Origin: Phalacrocorax aristotelis
Taxonomy: Eukaryota; Chordata; Aves; Suliformes; Phalacrocoracidae
Direction: 5' to 3'
Assembly: GCF_949628215.1 (NCBI RefSeq)
Contig: NC_134279.1
Span: 48,348,266-48,412,265, forward strand
Length of the DNA stretch: 64,000 nucleotides
Shown: positions 1 through 13,400 of the stretch, piece after piece
How positions within the stretch are numbered: position 1 is the first letter of the stretch
How the letters are laid out: the number at the start of each line of letters is the position of its first letter
Notes under the pieces: generated by a model
What the model saw: only the letters and a program-made list of their open reading frames with translations
Database searches by the model: none
What the model was told of the DNA's origin: nothing
Position numbers and translations under genes: made by a program

Positions 1-1925
1 AGCATGAGCCAGCCAAAAAATTCACACAGGAGCAACTTATAAATTTGCAGTCTTTTCTTTTAGAAGAATCAAGACCACCTTTAGATGCTGTAGCAGAATA
101 AGTTTTGTCAGTGCTGATAGTGTTAGAAAATGGAAAGTAGCAGGAAAAGGCTAGAAAAAGCACAACTCGAGATGAGCAGCCAAAGTAATGTTAAAGCACA
201 AGAAATTATAAGTAGAAATAAAATATAATAATCTATTAAATATAATTTCCAATTAGTTTTGCCAGAGTAAAGTCCAAACACATGGCTAATGACAAACCCA
301 ATAGCTCAAACCCACAGGCCAGAATCAGCTCTTCTTTTAGTCAAAGTCATATTTCTCCTCAGCTCTCTGTCCTAAAAGGGTATGTGCAGTCAAGGTGGCA
401 GTTTGGTTTTTGCTGTGTTTAGCAAAGGGTATGTATCGATCCAAACTGATTAAAATGTAGTAGACAAACAGTGTCACAAGCAAGGTTTTGTAGACGTAAC
501 ACCCCTCTGTCAGAGATGCTGCAGTCTGTAAGCACAGACCTGCCCAGCGACAGGACACCTGACAGACCTTGCCCAGCTAAAGTTCTGAAACTTGTTGCAT
601 CGCTGTCAGGTTAATTTTTGCAGTTTTTTTCCTCCCATCTGACATGCTGGAAAATGTCCATTTACTTCAATATTTTCACAGAAAATATTGTGTAATTGAG
701 GTTTCTGAATTAGGAGATTAGGCTCTTGATACATTCATTTGAATCTCCATAAATCCGATTAAGTACCTGTAAATGTTACCTCGTGGTCTGAAAGTCAGTT
801 TGGGTACAGTATGCAAGGGCTGCCTATGGTTAGAGGCCATGCATGTTTGCTAAGGTCTGTTTTGTCATTTCTCCTCTATCAGCATCAGACTGCAAGGAGA
901 GATGGGCACCTTTTCTCCACTGCGGTGGTGTTCTGCATTGATAGTTCTTGTTCACAGAAGGATGGGACTCTATCCTACAGTCTTGTCTTTATCACTGAGG
1001 TGGTTGTAAAACAAAACACATCTCACAAGACTGATAATCCATGTGAGATTTTCCTCTGTACACAGGAATCAATTATCATCCTGCTTTTCTGGACTAGTTT
1101 GTCAGACCTAAATGAGTATAATTAAAATGCAGGCATTGTAAACTTTCAGAATGAAATGCAGAACACTAAGTACACTGGTAAAAACTGCTACTGCTAGAAA
1201 GGATAAAGGGTGGCATCACAGTATATTGCATCACTCATGCGCTCTTGACCTTCCTTGCATTTTTAGCCACAGATTTTGCATTGCTTTTTCCCCTCTGTAT
1301 TTAATAATGTCAATAATAATAAGTGAGGCATTTCATCCCCAGTTACGACAGAGGAATATTACACTAAAATAATGGATGTAAATATATAAGCTTTTCTGCA
1401 TTTTAGAGCTTTACGTGTCTGTGGCATCAGATAGTTCTCCTATTTTAGCTCTGCATATAGTTGCCTTCTGAATAGAGATCTGCTGAAAAGCAAACTTTAA
1501 ATCTCTGAACGGCCTAGATGATACCTTATATTACTAGCTGTCTTTGGTTTAGCGTGTTAACAAATTGCATGTGTTTGCATTTGGACGGAAGAATTTCAGA
1601 GTGCCATAGATTTGTAAGTATACAGCACAGTATCTGGTGCTACGCTGTAAACTGAATCAGGTTTGTGAATACAGTTACTTCAGACTTAAATCAGTATAAC
1701 TGAGATGGGAGTGTGGACCTGCTTTCTTCTGGAAATAGAAATTTGAATTTCAAGCCTGATCTATGCAAGTCAACCATTTCAGTTTTTTTAATTTCAGGGT
1801 TAGGCTATACACTGCTATAAGTAAATTTCCAATGCATCAGTATGCTTTATTAATGTGAATGGTGAGTATCCATTAAAAAATAACACCATGCATCCAAATC
1901 GAGCACAACACTCAGAGTTTATAAC
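1..1925 (-). other. PDLIM3: PDLIM3 intron (partial) leaving the window
   Basis: AT-rich sequence downstream (minus strand) of the muscle-type exon. I looked for the next PDLIM3 exons known in mammals (Ser/Gly-rich segment, muscle ZM motif, LIM domain) and did not find them, so they should lie beyond position 1. Open frames here are short and look like chance. Confidence 0.7.
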
Positions 1926-1993
1926 CTGCTTCGGCCTGAGACTATGAAAGGTTTGGGCCGAATATTATGCTTGTGTTCAAAGTAGTTCATATC
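1926..1993 (-). CDS. PDLIM3: PDLIM3 alternative exon, striated-muscle type
   Basis: Internal exon of 68 nt read on the minus strand. A pyrimidine-bearing acceptor ends in TTTACAG and the donor is AG|GTTATA, a weak match. It encodes DMNYFEHKHNIRPKPFIVSG, then R-S and the first two bases of the next codon. From family knowledge this is the segment following the PDZ/linker in the skeletal and cardiac isoform of PDLIM3 (ALP), an alpha-actinin-binding Z-disc protein; the human counterpart differs at only a few residues. The exon enters in phase 0 and leaves with two bases, exactly like the smooth-muscle exon at 2435-2622, so the two are interchangeable. Its following exons lie outside the window. 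The identification is firm; tissue use is inferred from the mammalian gene. Confidence 0.93.
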
Positions 1994-2434
1994 CTGTAAA
2001 GAAAAGAGGGTTAAAATAACTTTCTTTGCCCTTAAATGCTTATCTCTAGCTAAAACGTAGTTAACAAAGTTCTAAAGTCGTAACCATGAAGTAACCGTGT
2101 TTGGTCTGTACATTCCTGGTACTCAAAAACCAATCACTTTAGTGTTCAGAAACATTCGGAGTGAAGTGCAGTTGTAAGAGAGAAGGATGTTAGGTAGTGT
2201 GGCAGCCCAACACAGAGGGCAAATTTTAGCTACCTGCAGCCTTGCTACTACAGAGCTGAATGGATTGTTTTCTGTGTTGGAAGAAATTGCTTCATTTATC
2301 ACCTTTTTTTTGGATAATCGATAAACTCCTGATCATCAGAAAAAACAGCAAGAGCTGGACTTTTTAATTGAAAACAGAACATATAGTGATATACGACAAA
2401 TGACCATGTATTATAAGTAAATACCAGTACTCAC
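1994..2434 (-). other. PDLIM3: PDLIM3 intron between the two alternative exons
   Basis: 441-nt intron separating the smooth-type and muscle-type exons. It is far shorter than the neighbouring introns, as expected where alternative exons are co-regulated. It has no other recognisable coding content. Confidence 0.75.
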
Positions 2435-2622
2435 TTTTGTGATGAGTTAGGAATGAGACCCCTCAGTTGTCCATGAAGCGCATCTTGAATATTGCCAGAT
2501 GAATACAGCCCAATTGGAGAATTATAGGAGGAGCTCACTACCTGTCTTTTGTCATCAATATTTGCTGCTGCAACAAAAGGCTGGGCCCTTCTGTTGTGAG
2601 CTGTACCAATAGGCTTGAATTC
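2435..2622 (-). CDS. PDLIM3: PDLIM3 alternative exon, smooth/non-muscle type with ZM motif
   Basis: 188-nt exon, minus strand, acceptor TGTACAG and donor AAAA|GTGAGT. It encodes 62 residues starting [20 protein letters not shown] and ending [10 protein letters not shown], plus two bases (AA). The stretch [20 protein letters not shown] is the ZASP-like (ZM) motif. In PDLIM1, PDLIM3 and LDB3 this motif binds the spectrin repeats of alpha-actinin and helps target the protein to Z-lines and stress fibres. The segment matches the short human PDLIM3 isoform closely, and the AA overhang would make Asn with a following C or T, as in mammals. It shares entry and exit phase with the muscle exon at 1926-1993. 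An upstream methionine in the same open frame lies in the intron and is not a start. Confidence 0.95.
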
Positions 2623-5600
2623 CTGTACATGATAGGCAGACAAAATACACAAAGCTACAATGCACACCAAAGCTAGTAATGAGTAAACCTGACAACATCA
2701 GTATTGTTAATCTCTGCATTTTTTACTTTTGCGACTTTGTTATTTTTTAACTGGTGCGAGCATACTATATTTTCCCATGAATTTTCTATACTCTACTTAA
2801 GCCATACACATTTGGAGACTACTACTTTCCTGCCTCAGGGCAAACAGAGGGCATTCCATGTTTGTAAATAGCGTGCAGCTTTAAGAAGAAATGGGAGGGA
2901 TGAGTATTATAGTAACCTGTTGTATTGTCCTCTAGCTTTTGCACTGTTCATGGTCTTCTTTTAGAATCATTTGATGTCTAGTTAGCTTAATTGCTTTGCT
3001 TTAGTGCTAATCTCTGGTTTCTGCTTTTTTTTTGTCATATACTGATGGAGGGACTTGCAAAAGTATGAAGATTTTATTGTAAATGTCTTGCCTAGAAAAC
3101 ACATAATTTTTAACGCTTCTTTCAACTGAAGTGGTCTTGAATGTACACCAGCTTGAGGACATTCTTCTGAACTTATTCCATACTTTGAAGCACACCTGTG
3201 CAACAAAAATTGTGCTGCTGTATAATTTAAGGATAATGTGAAATCACCATAAATAAGTAAAACCCAGGAATGGGTAAATCGGATAGCATTCTGCCTGTTT
3301 ATTTCTGGAATACGATTTTGTTTATTGTTGGCCCAGATAATTTCCTCCAGTTGCAGAATTCATAGGGATAAGATCTGGAAACAAAATCCCTGATGACCTT
3401 TCAGATAACTTACAATGTTATTCTGTAGTGATTGGCCAGGAATGGTAAGGACTGTGACTGTGTGAAAATTCACTTATTTGGTTGTGCATATTTAGTACAG
3501 TCTCGTTTGAGTCCATGTCAGCTCAGGTCCATTCCTAATCCGCAGAAATACAGACTTTGGAAAAAAATAGTGCCATCATCTGCTATCTGCTGAGGGTTTT
3601 TTTTCTTTTTCTTCTGCGCTAGTGGGTGAAGAATGTTGGCTGCTGTAGTCCATCACCTTTTCCTGATGTCCTGCTGCACTCTTTGGAGGCAGTACTGCGA
3701 GAGCCCTTGAACTTTCAGCCTGATGGAGTAAAAAGCTCTTGTTCCTAACAAATAGGTTTCTATAGTCTGAACTGGTCTCTTCTTTAGGACTGGATCTTGT
3801 AATGTTAATATAGCACAGGTCATTTATACTTCAGCTTTCATAGAAACCTTTGCCAATTCTCTGATTTGGCTTTGGTTTTGAGTGTGATGGCTGTACTAGG
3901 AATACGTCTACAATACTGTAGACCGTTGCTGTATTTATATTGCTATCCCACTGTGTCATATGACCTGTAGACAGTCTAAGTTCTGATACTGCTGAATGAG
4001 ATTTATTTCAAATTGTTGAAGCTTGTACCTTAGGTTCCAGAGCTTTTGGCTTACTCACTATGTACAGTTTATGCTGTCTGGTATTTACTATCACATATTT
4101 TTAATGGAGACATGCCCAACATCTGCAGGTATAAAACTATTCAGGTGCAGCTGTGGTCTTTCACTGATGTCTTGCAAGCTGTACAAACGACTCTCCTTGT
4201 TCTGCTAAATAAAACTCTAAAAAAGTGTTTTTTTGATGCAGAAATGCATTTTAAAAATTCCCTTAAACTTTAGGAATGTTAGTAGAATTTCCAATTAGAA
4301 CAAATACAGCCTATTACCAAAAACCAAAATAGATATTTGAATACTCAAATCCACAGAATAAATCAAGATAATAAGAGCAGATTAGATAAGCATGGACATA
4401 TTTTTGACATCTGTGGATTTTTATTAATTACTCAGAGCATGATTTCCTTTCTCAGACAATATCAAGTCTCTGTTCAAAGTTTTGGTGAATAATTTATAAA
4501 TATTATTAAAACCTGAATGTGAATTGGCCCTTTTGCTTTCATTTAAAACAACAGTTTCAGAAATATCTTTAGGAACAGACCTAAAGAAAAGTCATGGTTA
4601 TATAGAATGTGCAACCAGAAAATGCAAACAGTAAAAAGCAGTTTTATTAAATGAAAATGTTTAGCGGCATTGCACTGTAAGAAGCTACTGAAAGCAGCAA
4701 TCAGATGAATGAGCACAAAGATATTACTTGCAATTCCTTATTTCTGTCTGATAGAACTGGGTTGCAATTAACAAAATGTATTAGTAAATGGAAATAATCT
4801 GCTAGTGTTTAGGATCATGTCTGCTTAATGAAAGATATTAATGTAAAAGTATTTAAAATTCATTTAAATCCATGTATGATACAATACGAACAAAAACAAT
4901 TATGAACATTCTAATTTCATCCCCCTTTTTTATTTCTTGTTGACAAATGAACAGCACAGAAGACAGGTGGCACCATCATAGCATGTTTACAACAACAGTT
5001 GTGAAACAAGTATTTGCAGTTAGTTAGACTTAAATTGTTTTCTTTTCAACTCATCTATTTATATAAAATGTCAGTGACAGAACAGACAGCAGCAAAAATA
5101 GTCCAGCTCTTGTGTTCGTTTGATCTCATTGAATCTGTGAAAAGTCCTCCTTTAGTTCAAAAGCTAAATGAGAACTGGAGGTTGTTGAAATTCCTAATCA
5201 GGAATAATTGAGAATTACAGTTTTTAATGTTGTTTTTTTTTTTACCCCCCTAGCTGACTGATGTCCTTTTTGCAGGGCTAACTACACTTTGCATTGATAT
5301 AGGTATCAGGAATAGAATGAATGTAGCCCCCAAAGTCTGTCAAAATGCATCCAACACGGACCATATGATGGCATTCCTTGGGGATAATTGCTATGACAGC
5401 ACACAGATGTTACATTTTGGAGATATCATGTAACTAAAATCTTTATCTCTGAAAGCTGTTATGGAAGAGGAGGGTAGGTCCTCAAAACTAGACAAGCACA
5501 ATTATATTGTTTCAAAACTTGATTATAATAGTTTCAAAACTTGATTATAACTTAAGTCTTTAGAACAGTGGGTTTTGGGGTTGGTTTTTTTTTTTTTTGT

Positions 5601-8558
5601 TTTGTTTTTAGATTTTTGTACTTATCTATGTGTATAATGTATTTGTATCTCCCAGGAATGTATAATGTCTTTCATGGCTGAAGGCCTCGTCACACTGAAC
5701 AAAATGTTCAAAGTCAAAGAGAGAAGCAAAAAGCCAATATAAAAACATTTCAAGAAATTGTGGCAATGGAAACAAATTCATTTTAAATGATGTTAAAGGG
5801 ATTGTAACTGAGAAAAAATTTACAGGTCGTAGTATTTTTTTACGATACTATGTTGTCTACATTGACAATAGAGCAGAAAGGATTTAAAAAATATTTTTTA
5901 TGACAGTTTGCCATTTAGATTATTTTATTTTCTTTTCCTAATTATATTCTTTGAGAACGTTGTGTTCTAAATTGCTTTTATACAGAATATGATGTGATTG
6001 TATTAGTAATATTTCAAGTAGTCTATAATTTCTTGTTATTTATCCATCATGCTGTAGGTTGCTCCAGATTAACAAAATTAGGTGGCTGTTTTTTGTGTGG
6101 GAATGTGTGGCTTTCAAGAGCAGCTCTCAGTCAGCCACTGAGATTGCTGTAAATTATTTACTAGAGTTGTTGCTCAGTTTCCTCTTCCCAGAGGAAAAAA
6201 TAGTGAGAGCTTTCATTGCGCTATGACAATTGTCTATATCAATCTCCAGGTGACTCTTTGGGGAGTTGACTCAGCCTAATGCAGGAGTTTGCTACAGTGT
6301 AAAGGTTCCGTGTTCCATAGCTGCAAGCAGGCACAGTATTTAGTTGTTTATCAGTTTTCACATAACCAACTCCAAGCATCTGTAGAATAATTATCATTCA
6401 TTTAAGTGAAAGTAAGCATTCTTTGGCTAAATATTTGGCCAAATGGCTGAACAATTTAAAACGTGTTTTACTTTAATTTATAACTATCTCTTACTAGCAT
6501 ACAAATAGAAATTAGATACTTACCAATAAGACTGTGTAAGTCTGCTTTTATTATTATTACTTAGTTGGCTTATAATGTATTTTAAATTATTGACTTCCCT
6601 TTGTGAAACCTTCTTAGTGAACTTCAGAATATCTATCTGGCAAGAGTGAAAAAAAATCTTACATTTATAACATCTATGACCTTTTCAGTAATTTTAATTA
6701 TTATATTAATGAAGGAAATGCTTTTTATAGAACTCCATTTCTGCACACCAGTGAATGTGTGTAATTCTTTTGGATAAAAATGTTTTACATTTGAATGAAT
6801 ATTATACTGCTTTTGGGCTTTTCCCCATTTGTCTGGGCTTCAGTACTCCTGTTTATTGTTGGACTTCTGCAAACTCTAATATGACCTAAACAGCACAGGG
6901 TGTAGTTGTGCAATAATTTGTCATCTGACGTTAAAGAAACTTTGATACTGTACTGTTTTCACTACTGGTATACACACTGTTGGGTCTTGTGTTGTGACTA
7001 AATATGCAGTAAAAATTTAATTTAAAATTTCAGCAATTGTAGAAAAAAAAGGCTATTTTTTTTTTTTCTACAGGGAGATCAGAGCAATGGATGTTCTTGG
7101 ATGGAAGAATTTAATCTAAAATGTAAATCATCCCTAGAATGGTTTAGCATATTTGTTTACAAGCATTGCTACTTTTGTGGAGCATGTTATTTATTAAATA
7201 TACTCACTACTCCAGATTTTCCTAGAAAGGAAAGGGAAACATACTAAAATGGAGGTTGGCTATGTAATCTAGGAGAAACAGTTTTTCTGAATGCCCAGTG
7301 GAGACTGCTTTTCAATAGTCTGCCAAATAGCACTTAGTGAAATCTTGTGATTTATTTTTAAGTAACTATCCGTTTTAGGAATGTAGCTTTCGTGAAAAGG
7401 GGTTACTCTCCTGTCCTACATGCCTACGTGGTTTTCTCTAGAACTTTTTAAGTGAATTTGTTCCCTTGTTATTTATTTTATGTACATCCTATCTATTCCA
7501 CCAAAATATGCATTTAAAATAGTTTTGTTTCCTTACTATACTATCTCCTACTATGTTATTTCTGATGAGGTTTGCTGCATCACTTAATGCAAGTTTTTTG
7601 ATTGGAAAGAAGAGAGAGAACTGGACACAGAAATCCCATGTTCATGTTTGGGAGTGTCTCCATGAAAGCAAAATTGGTGGAAATATTTATTGCATAGGAT
7701 TTACTGAAGTGGAATCTGCACTTGCGTTTTTCTAGGATAGCACAGAATAAATACTTTGACATGCTTGCTTTGATCCTGGAAGGCCAGGATCAGCAGAATG
7801 CTCTTCCCTCCCCGCTCTTGAGAGAACAGCAAATGTTCAAGTAGATTAAAGAGGAATGACAAAGGAATAAAACACTAGTTGTAGATAGTTGCTAGATAAT
7901 TAACTGTTAACAATGCAGAGCCTTTGGCTCATAGATTTGCACAAGGGACTGGGTACAATTTTTAAGAGAGAAGAGGATTTTAATTAATTTGATTTGCTTT
8001 GCTCATAAACAAGGATCAAGACTTTTCTGACCACAAGTGGTGAATGGTTTGCTTATTGATCAGTACATGGTTTTTGTACAAATTCGTAACTTTCAGTTCT
8101 GTGGTGTAGCATAAATCTGTATGGAAGTAAAGAGACCTAGTGTTATTGGATCTCTCTTTTTAACTGACTTCTTTGTGCAGTTGACATTTATTCCTGATTG
8201 AAGAACTTCCTTATATGATCAAGGATGTCTAAAAGCATTAAAGCAACTTAAACCGTGTCAGAATAAAAGGAGATACTTTCTTTCCATCATAAAACTGTGG
8301 TGATATATACAGTTTTAAAGAAAAATGAGAATGTGTTGTAATTTGTTAATGTTTTGTTTCAGTTATAACTGAAAAATCAAAACCAACCAGTCAGATAAAA
8401 TGATGTTCATATGTATTGTAATCATGATGGTTTGTATTAGCTTTAACTAGCAGATAATGGATGAAGTGCTATTCAAAGAATTTTAATGACCACAGGGAGA
8501 TCATTTAGGCTGCAAAAAGGTGAATCAAAACGAGTAGGTAACTTTTAAGAATTCATAC
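2623..8558 (-). other. PDLIM3: PDLIM3 intron 3
   Basis: About 5.9 kb of AT-rich intron. No other exon, RNA gene or transposon was recognised. It contains short homopolymers such as the T run near 5590 and small tandem phrases such as the repeated TTTCAAAACTTGATTATAA near 5510-5550. Confidence 0.7.
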
Positions 8559-8643
8559 CTGTGGTTCAGCTTCCAAATTTATCTTGAAGGGATGTGCTTT
8601 GCCATCTTCTGAAACTTGTGGGGACCATAACTTAGTTCCTGTC
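8559..8643 (-). CDS. PDLIM3: PDLIM3 exon 3 (PDZ-adjacent linker)
   Basis: 85-nt exon with acceptor TTTCTAG and donor CAG|GTATGA. One base completes the Arg codon split with exon 2. Then follow 28 codons reading [28 protein letters not shown]. The motif [20 protein letters not shown] is characteristic of PDLIM3 just after its PDZ domain. The exon ends exactly on a codon boundary, so either alternative exon (2435-2622 or 1926-1993) can follow in frame. Confidence 0.95.
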
Positions 8644-10297
8644 CTAGAAAGAAAGGCAAAATTTAAGTGACTCAAATTTCTATAGAGTTGTGCATGTCCC
8701 TGGGAAATATAATGGAGCTTGAAAATTTGCAGTTTGTTCTATACCTTTTTAATGTTTTGACATAAAATTACTTCAAGATATATAATGTGTGCTATATGCC
8801 AACAATATAGTAAAAGTGCATTTACTTTTTCAAAAATTACATTTACTATGAACAATGGGAAACCATTTTATAGCAGTTACCAAAGGCACAGCGAAATTAG
8901 TGCCTTTCTGATCTGAGCTGACCAAACCTTTGAGTTTTTAATGGTTGATAGAAGTAACGTCGGGTCCTCAGAATATTTTGCACAAATAAGTGAATATATT
9001 AGTAATAATCCTAAACCAGAACAATGTGAATTTCTTTTTTATGACAACAATGTCCACGCAAAGCCTGCATTTCAGTGTAGGAGGAGTTCAATCTAGGTAT
9101 GCAAAGTATACGTGCAATTCTAAATAGAAGTTACACAGATGGTTCTTTCAGTCACTGAAGCAGAGATAACAAACATGCAAATACCAGTTACAATTCTGAC
9201 TTCATTGACAAAGCAAAATTGGGCAGCTAATTATAAAATAGTGTAATATTAATGTTAAATATCGATCTAGTACTGTTTGTTATATAAATACAAATATTTA
9301 GCATTTTTAAAATGTGCAGACATTTCATAGGCACGATGGCACTTATCATATTTTGAAAATTATTTCCTAGAAGAGTTGCTAAATGGCATATATCAATCTG
9401 TAACAGAACCTGGAATTAACTGCAGGAATTTTTTAACCATGGTATGTGCTCTAGTAATTAGACAATGCTCCTTCCAAAAAAGAACCCCAAAACCCCAAAC
9501 CCTGTATTTGGAAAGGAATATTGTGGTCAGCTGTAATAAAGTGCTGTGCCTCCTTGAGGGCCTCAAGTGAATCAGAGCTGTCTGATTCTTGGAGACACCT
9601 GAAAGAGTGCGCTAGGTGATTCTGAGCAAAGACTAAGCTAACTCAGGAGATGGGGAGATGCTGGTTGTTTCTTTTGCCGGCTTTAGTGGAGAGAAATGCA
9701 TGAAAAATTTCTGGACTCCTGCAGTTTAGGTAAGAGAGGGTTTTCTAGTTTTGTTTTGTTTTTAACATTGCTTTGAGAATCCTGTTTAATACATTGTGAC
9801 CCCAGCCTTTGTCACCCCTTATGAAAGTCTGACATGATGTTTCTTTCCTAACTGGGAGGACATACTAGCAGCTTTGTGATTGGGAGCAGGAGGCAATGAT
9901 AAGCACCTGTGGCTGAGGGAGTGTTAGAGCAGAGGGTAATTGAACAAGTGATAGCTAGCTGAGGGTTTTGTTATTTCCCCAAAATATAAAGAACTGTTTG
10001 TCTGCTGACAGCAAACATAGGACTTGTGGACTCAACAGAAGGAGTAGGTGGTATGGTTCACAGCTCAGTAAATGTGGTGAGTAGCTGGAAGGAAATTATT
10101 CTTTTTGAGCCCATGAAGATATGTTCTGGGGAGTCTTGCCTGATCTGGAATTGATGAGGTAGGTCTGGGTGCTTGTAACTTCAAAGGTTTTGTGAAATTC
10201 TTCAAGCTATTTAAAATAGTTATATTGTATAATAGTTGTACTGTATACTTGGTTGGGTAGTATCTTCTTTCAGAAGCAAGCATACATGTACACATAC
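8644..10297 (-). other. PDLIM3: PDLIM3 intron 2
   Basis: 1.65-kb intron between the exon completing the PDZ domain and exon 3. Nothing further was recognised apart from an A/C-rich low-complexity stretch near 9475-9505. Confidence 0.7.
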
Positions 10298-10449
10298 CTC
10301 TCTATTTTCAAACAAAGCTGATGTGTGGCTGCTTTAATTCTCTCCTGGGCATCGTTATGAGTCATATTCTCTGTGCTTAGCCCATCAATAGCTACAATAA
10401 CATCACCAGGGCACAGGTTGGCAGCTGAAGCCCTGCTTCCAGGTGTAAT
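10298..10449 (-). CDS. PDLIM3: PDLIM3 exon 2 (C-terminal two thirds of PDZ domain)
   Basis: 152-nt exon with acceptor TTTTTTTCAG and donor GAG|GTATGT. It encodes 50 residues plus two bases, starting [20 protein letters not shown] and continuing [30 protein letters not shown]. This is the PDZ core from strand B onward. The LCPGDVI strand, the IDG turn and the [11 protein letters not shown] helix, which lines the peptide groove, are intact. PDLIM-family PDZ domains bind the C-terminus of alpha-actinin and beta-tropomyosin-type ligands. The split codon AG+G with exon 3 gives Arg. No frameshift or stop is present. Confidence 0.96.
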
Positions 10450-13400
10450 CTGAAAAAAACCACAAAATTTAACTGCTTAAGCACCATGCATACCTGAAAA
10501 CTGATAGAGAAAATAAACTTCACCATCCTTCCCTATTTCCTATTGGGTTGGGGAGGGAGGGAGAGAGTGGGCCTGTAAACAGCTATATGGTTGCTTATAA
10601 AATAAGTGAGTTCTTAAATCTGACAGCCCCTCTGTACTTCTATTGTCAGATCGCCATCTAAACGCATTATTCATAATAACTTCAAATTAAATGGAAATTA
10701 TCTTCATACTTCTGCATTAAAGAGTTGCCACTCTGATTTCTGTAGTTACTCTAACTTGTCTTTGAATCTTCCATCTCGACTGCTGTTGTGTAATTTGCTT
10801 GAAAAAGACAGTTAAGTTTTTCCCCTTACAACTGCGGGCAATAGCAGAAGAATAGAACTGTTAAGAAATTGTGCTTCTTAATGTTCATGTGCATAATGTG
10901 CCATTGACGGAAGAATGCAGAAAGCCACTTGTGGTCTTACCACATTTAAGGACAGATACAGCACTTAACGTGTTTTTCTGCTAGCCGGGCCTCTCATGTT
11001 GTATCACTAAGTAATTGTATACATGCTAACAATACTGAAATGACATTTTTCTCTTTATTACTATCTAATCCAGACCCTGAACTCCTTAAAGTGTGTAGCT
11101 TTAAGTCCTATTGCATTTGACTAACAATGGCCCTGATCCTTCAAAGCGATGTGTGTGTGGCAATTCATACCTCACAGAAATGTGCCAATGTCAGTGACAT
11201 TCACAGAAATAGCCGTAAGCTTATCTTTCTATGCTTGCTTTTTTTCGGTCTTGTTAATAATCTTCTTGGTTAAAATAATTGAAATGCAACAGATTTTTGT
11301 TTTAAAATAACTATTGTAGAGGGGCCATGACCTTAGATACTACTAAAGCTTGTTCTAGGCCTTTATTTGAGAATGGGTGACTTCTCATACCGCCACACCA
11401 TTTAAACAGGTCTTTGGTCACTGAGTGGGATTTAGGTCTCTTGGGTGTATATTGCCATTTTCGGTGACCTTTGACAACCAAAAAAAGCAAAACGAAATTG
11501 ATGGATGTGACACATAAGCTTCTGGAATTCAGCTCTTCTGGAACAGCAGAACAAAGGGGACAGCTTGGTTCATCTAAAATAACACTAGCTGTTTATTTTT
11601 AAGTAAATTAATCCCCGTGTGAAGGACAAAAATACTAATATAGTTTTACTTACCAGAGCAGTTCTCTGATGTGTGCCATGTATGAAGTAAAAAATGTATT
11701 GGAGGGAATTTATCTCACTGTGGGTTCTGCTACAGCCTAAGCAAGTGCTATCTCAATTATTAAAAGTAATTAGGTGTTATGGAGGTCTGGAAAACATGCT
11801 ATGGAGATGTTCTTCAATTCTGATGTTTCCCAATTTTTCCAGCAGAGGAAGAGAGTAAGTTGCTAGTATACCTCCAGTATTTTCTGAACCCCAGTTATGG
11901 TGAACCTGGCAGACTTGTTGCCTCTGAAGGTGACAGTACTTACTGTCAGCATAGAAGTCAAATAGAAATATTCTTTCTGATATGTGTTGCACTGTATTAG
12001 TATTGAAACAATAGCAAAAATGAGCCAAATAGAGTAATTCTCATTCTCTTTCCAGCTGTCGATCTGTTAGGTGGGTCTGAATGCTCAAAGAACTTACAGT
12101 TTGTTTTCTGGGCCTTTTTTTCTGCATTCCAGCAGGTAAACTTATTTCTGATTTCGCTGCAACAAACTGCAATGCATGTGCTATTATCAAGCCAGCCAAA
12201 CTTGTGGACAGTTGGAGACTTTTACCCTTCACCCTCCAAAGAATGGAGTTATATATTGTTTGCTTAACAAAGTTTTAAGGTGCCTGAATGATCTGTTTGA
12301 GCATGAATAGAGGAAGTCGTTCATAAATTGTAAGTCTGGAGTCTCCAAAATGTTCTGTTTCTCAAACTTCAACAGCTGTAAGTGTAAACGAACTACACTG
12401 ACATCACTTACATTATTGTAATAAGACAAGGTAGAGATATGATAGTGCTTCCCCCTTCAACCTGGAATGACTTCTGACTTTGCTTAGCATGTTGTGGACA
12501 TGTGTGGAATGGCAAGCCGCAGCAGAAGTCTTAGCGTTTGAGTATGACTGTTGATGCTCCAATCCCAAAATGGGTAAAACAAGCCACTCTTGGTTCCCTC
12601 TTGCGTAAGCTTGCTTGAATTACCCTTATATAGGTTACTCTGTAGATTCTGCTTTTTACTTGCCACAACAAATCATCTGCTGTATCTGTGACATATCTCA
12701 GCAGTGTACTGAGATAATGATCCTGCCTTATAAAGTAGCATATTTGCCTAGCAGCTGCAGCTTGCTGCTAGCAGGACCTAACCCACTCTGTGTTGCTGGT
12801 AATAATGCACAATCCCTCAGATTTTCTTAACATATTGTCATCAGCTGCAGTGATACCACTATATAGTTGGATGAGGTTACCATCATTTGGTGGGAGCATG
12901 GAGGGAAAGGGGCAGGAGTCTGTATTTCCTATTTCTTAGCTGAATTGATTATTACCAGGGTTCTGGGATGTCTCTGTTGAGTCTTAATGGGGATGCTGAG
13001 CTCTACTTGCCCAGGCCTTCTAGGGTGCAGAACCACCTGCCCTCATATAATCCTTTCCCTCATCTGCTCCTGGGTTTGATGGAAGGAGCTGGAGGTCTGC
13101 TGCTAGGATGGGGTAGGAGGAATACAGCAGGGTGCTAGTTCTTGTCTCTCCTCAATATTTCAGTGAGAAATCTTGACTGTTGCTTGTGGGGAAGGGGGCC
13201 AGACAAAAGTACTGCAGCCACATTTTATAGGTTGTGCATTGCAAGATCATACCATATCATGGGTATAATATTGTTATTGTGGGTAACTCAATAATGTCAT
13301 GAGTTCCTTAATTCATCACTAATACTGTTTCTTAAATGTGTAGTGTGAACACTTAGAATCATGACTGTAGTGTTTGTTGCTTGCTCACCCCTGCTGCATG

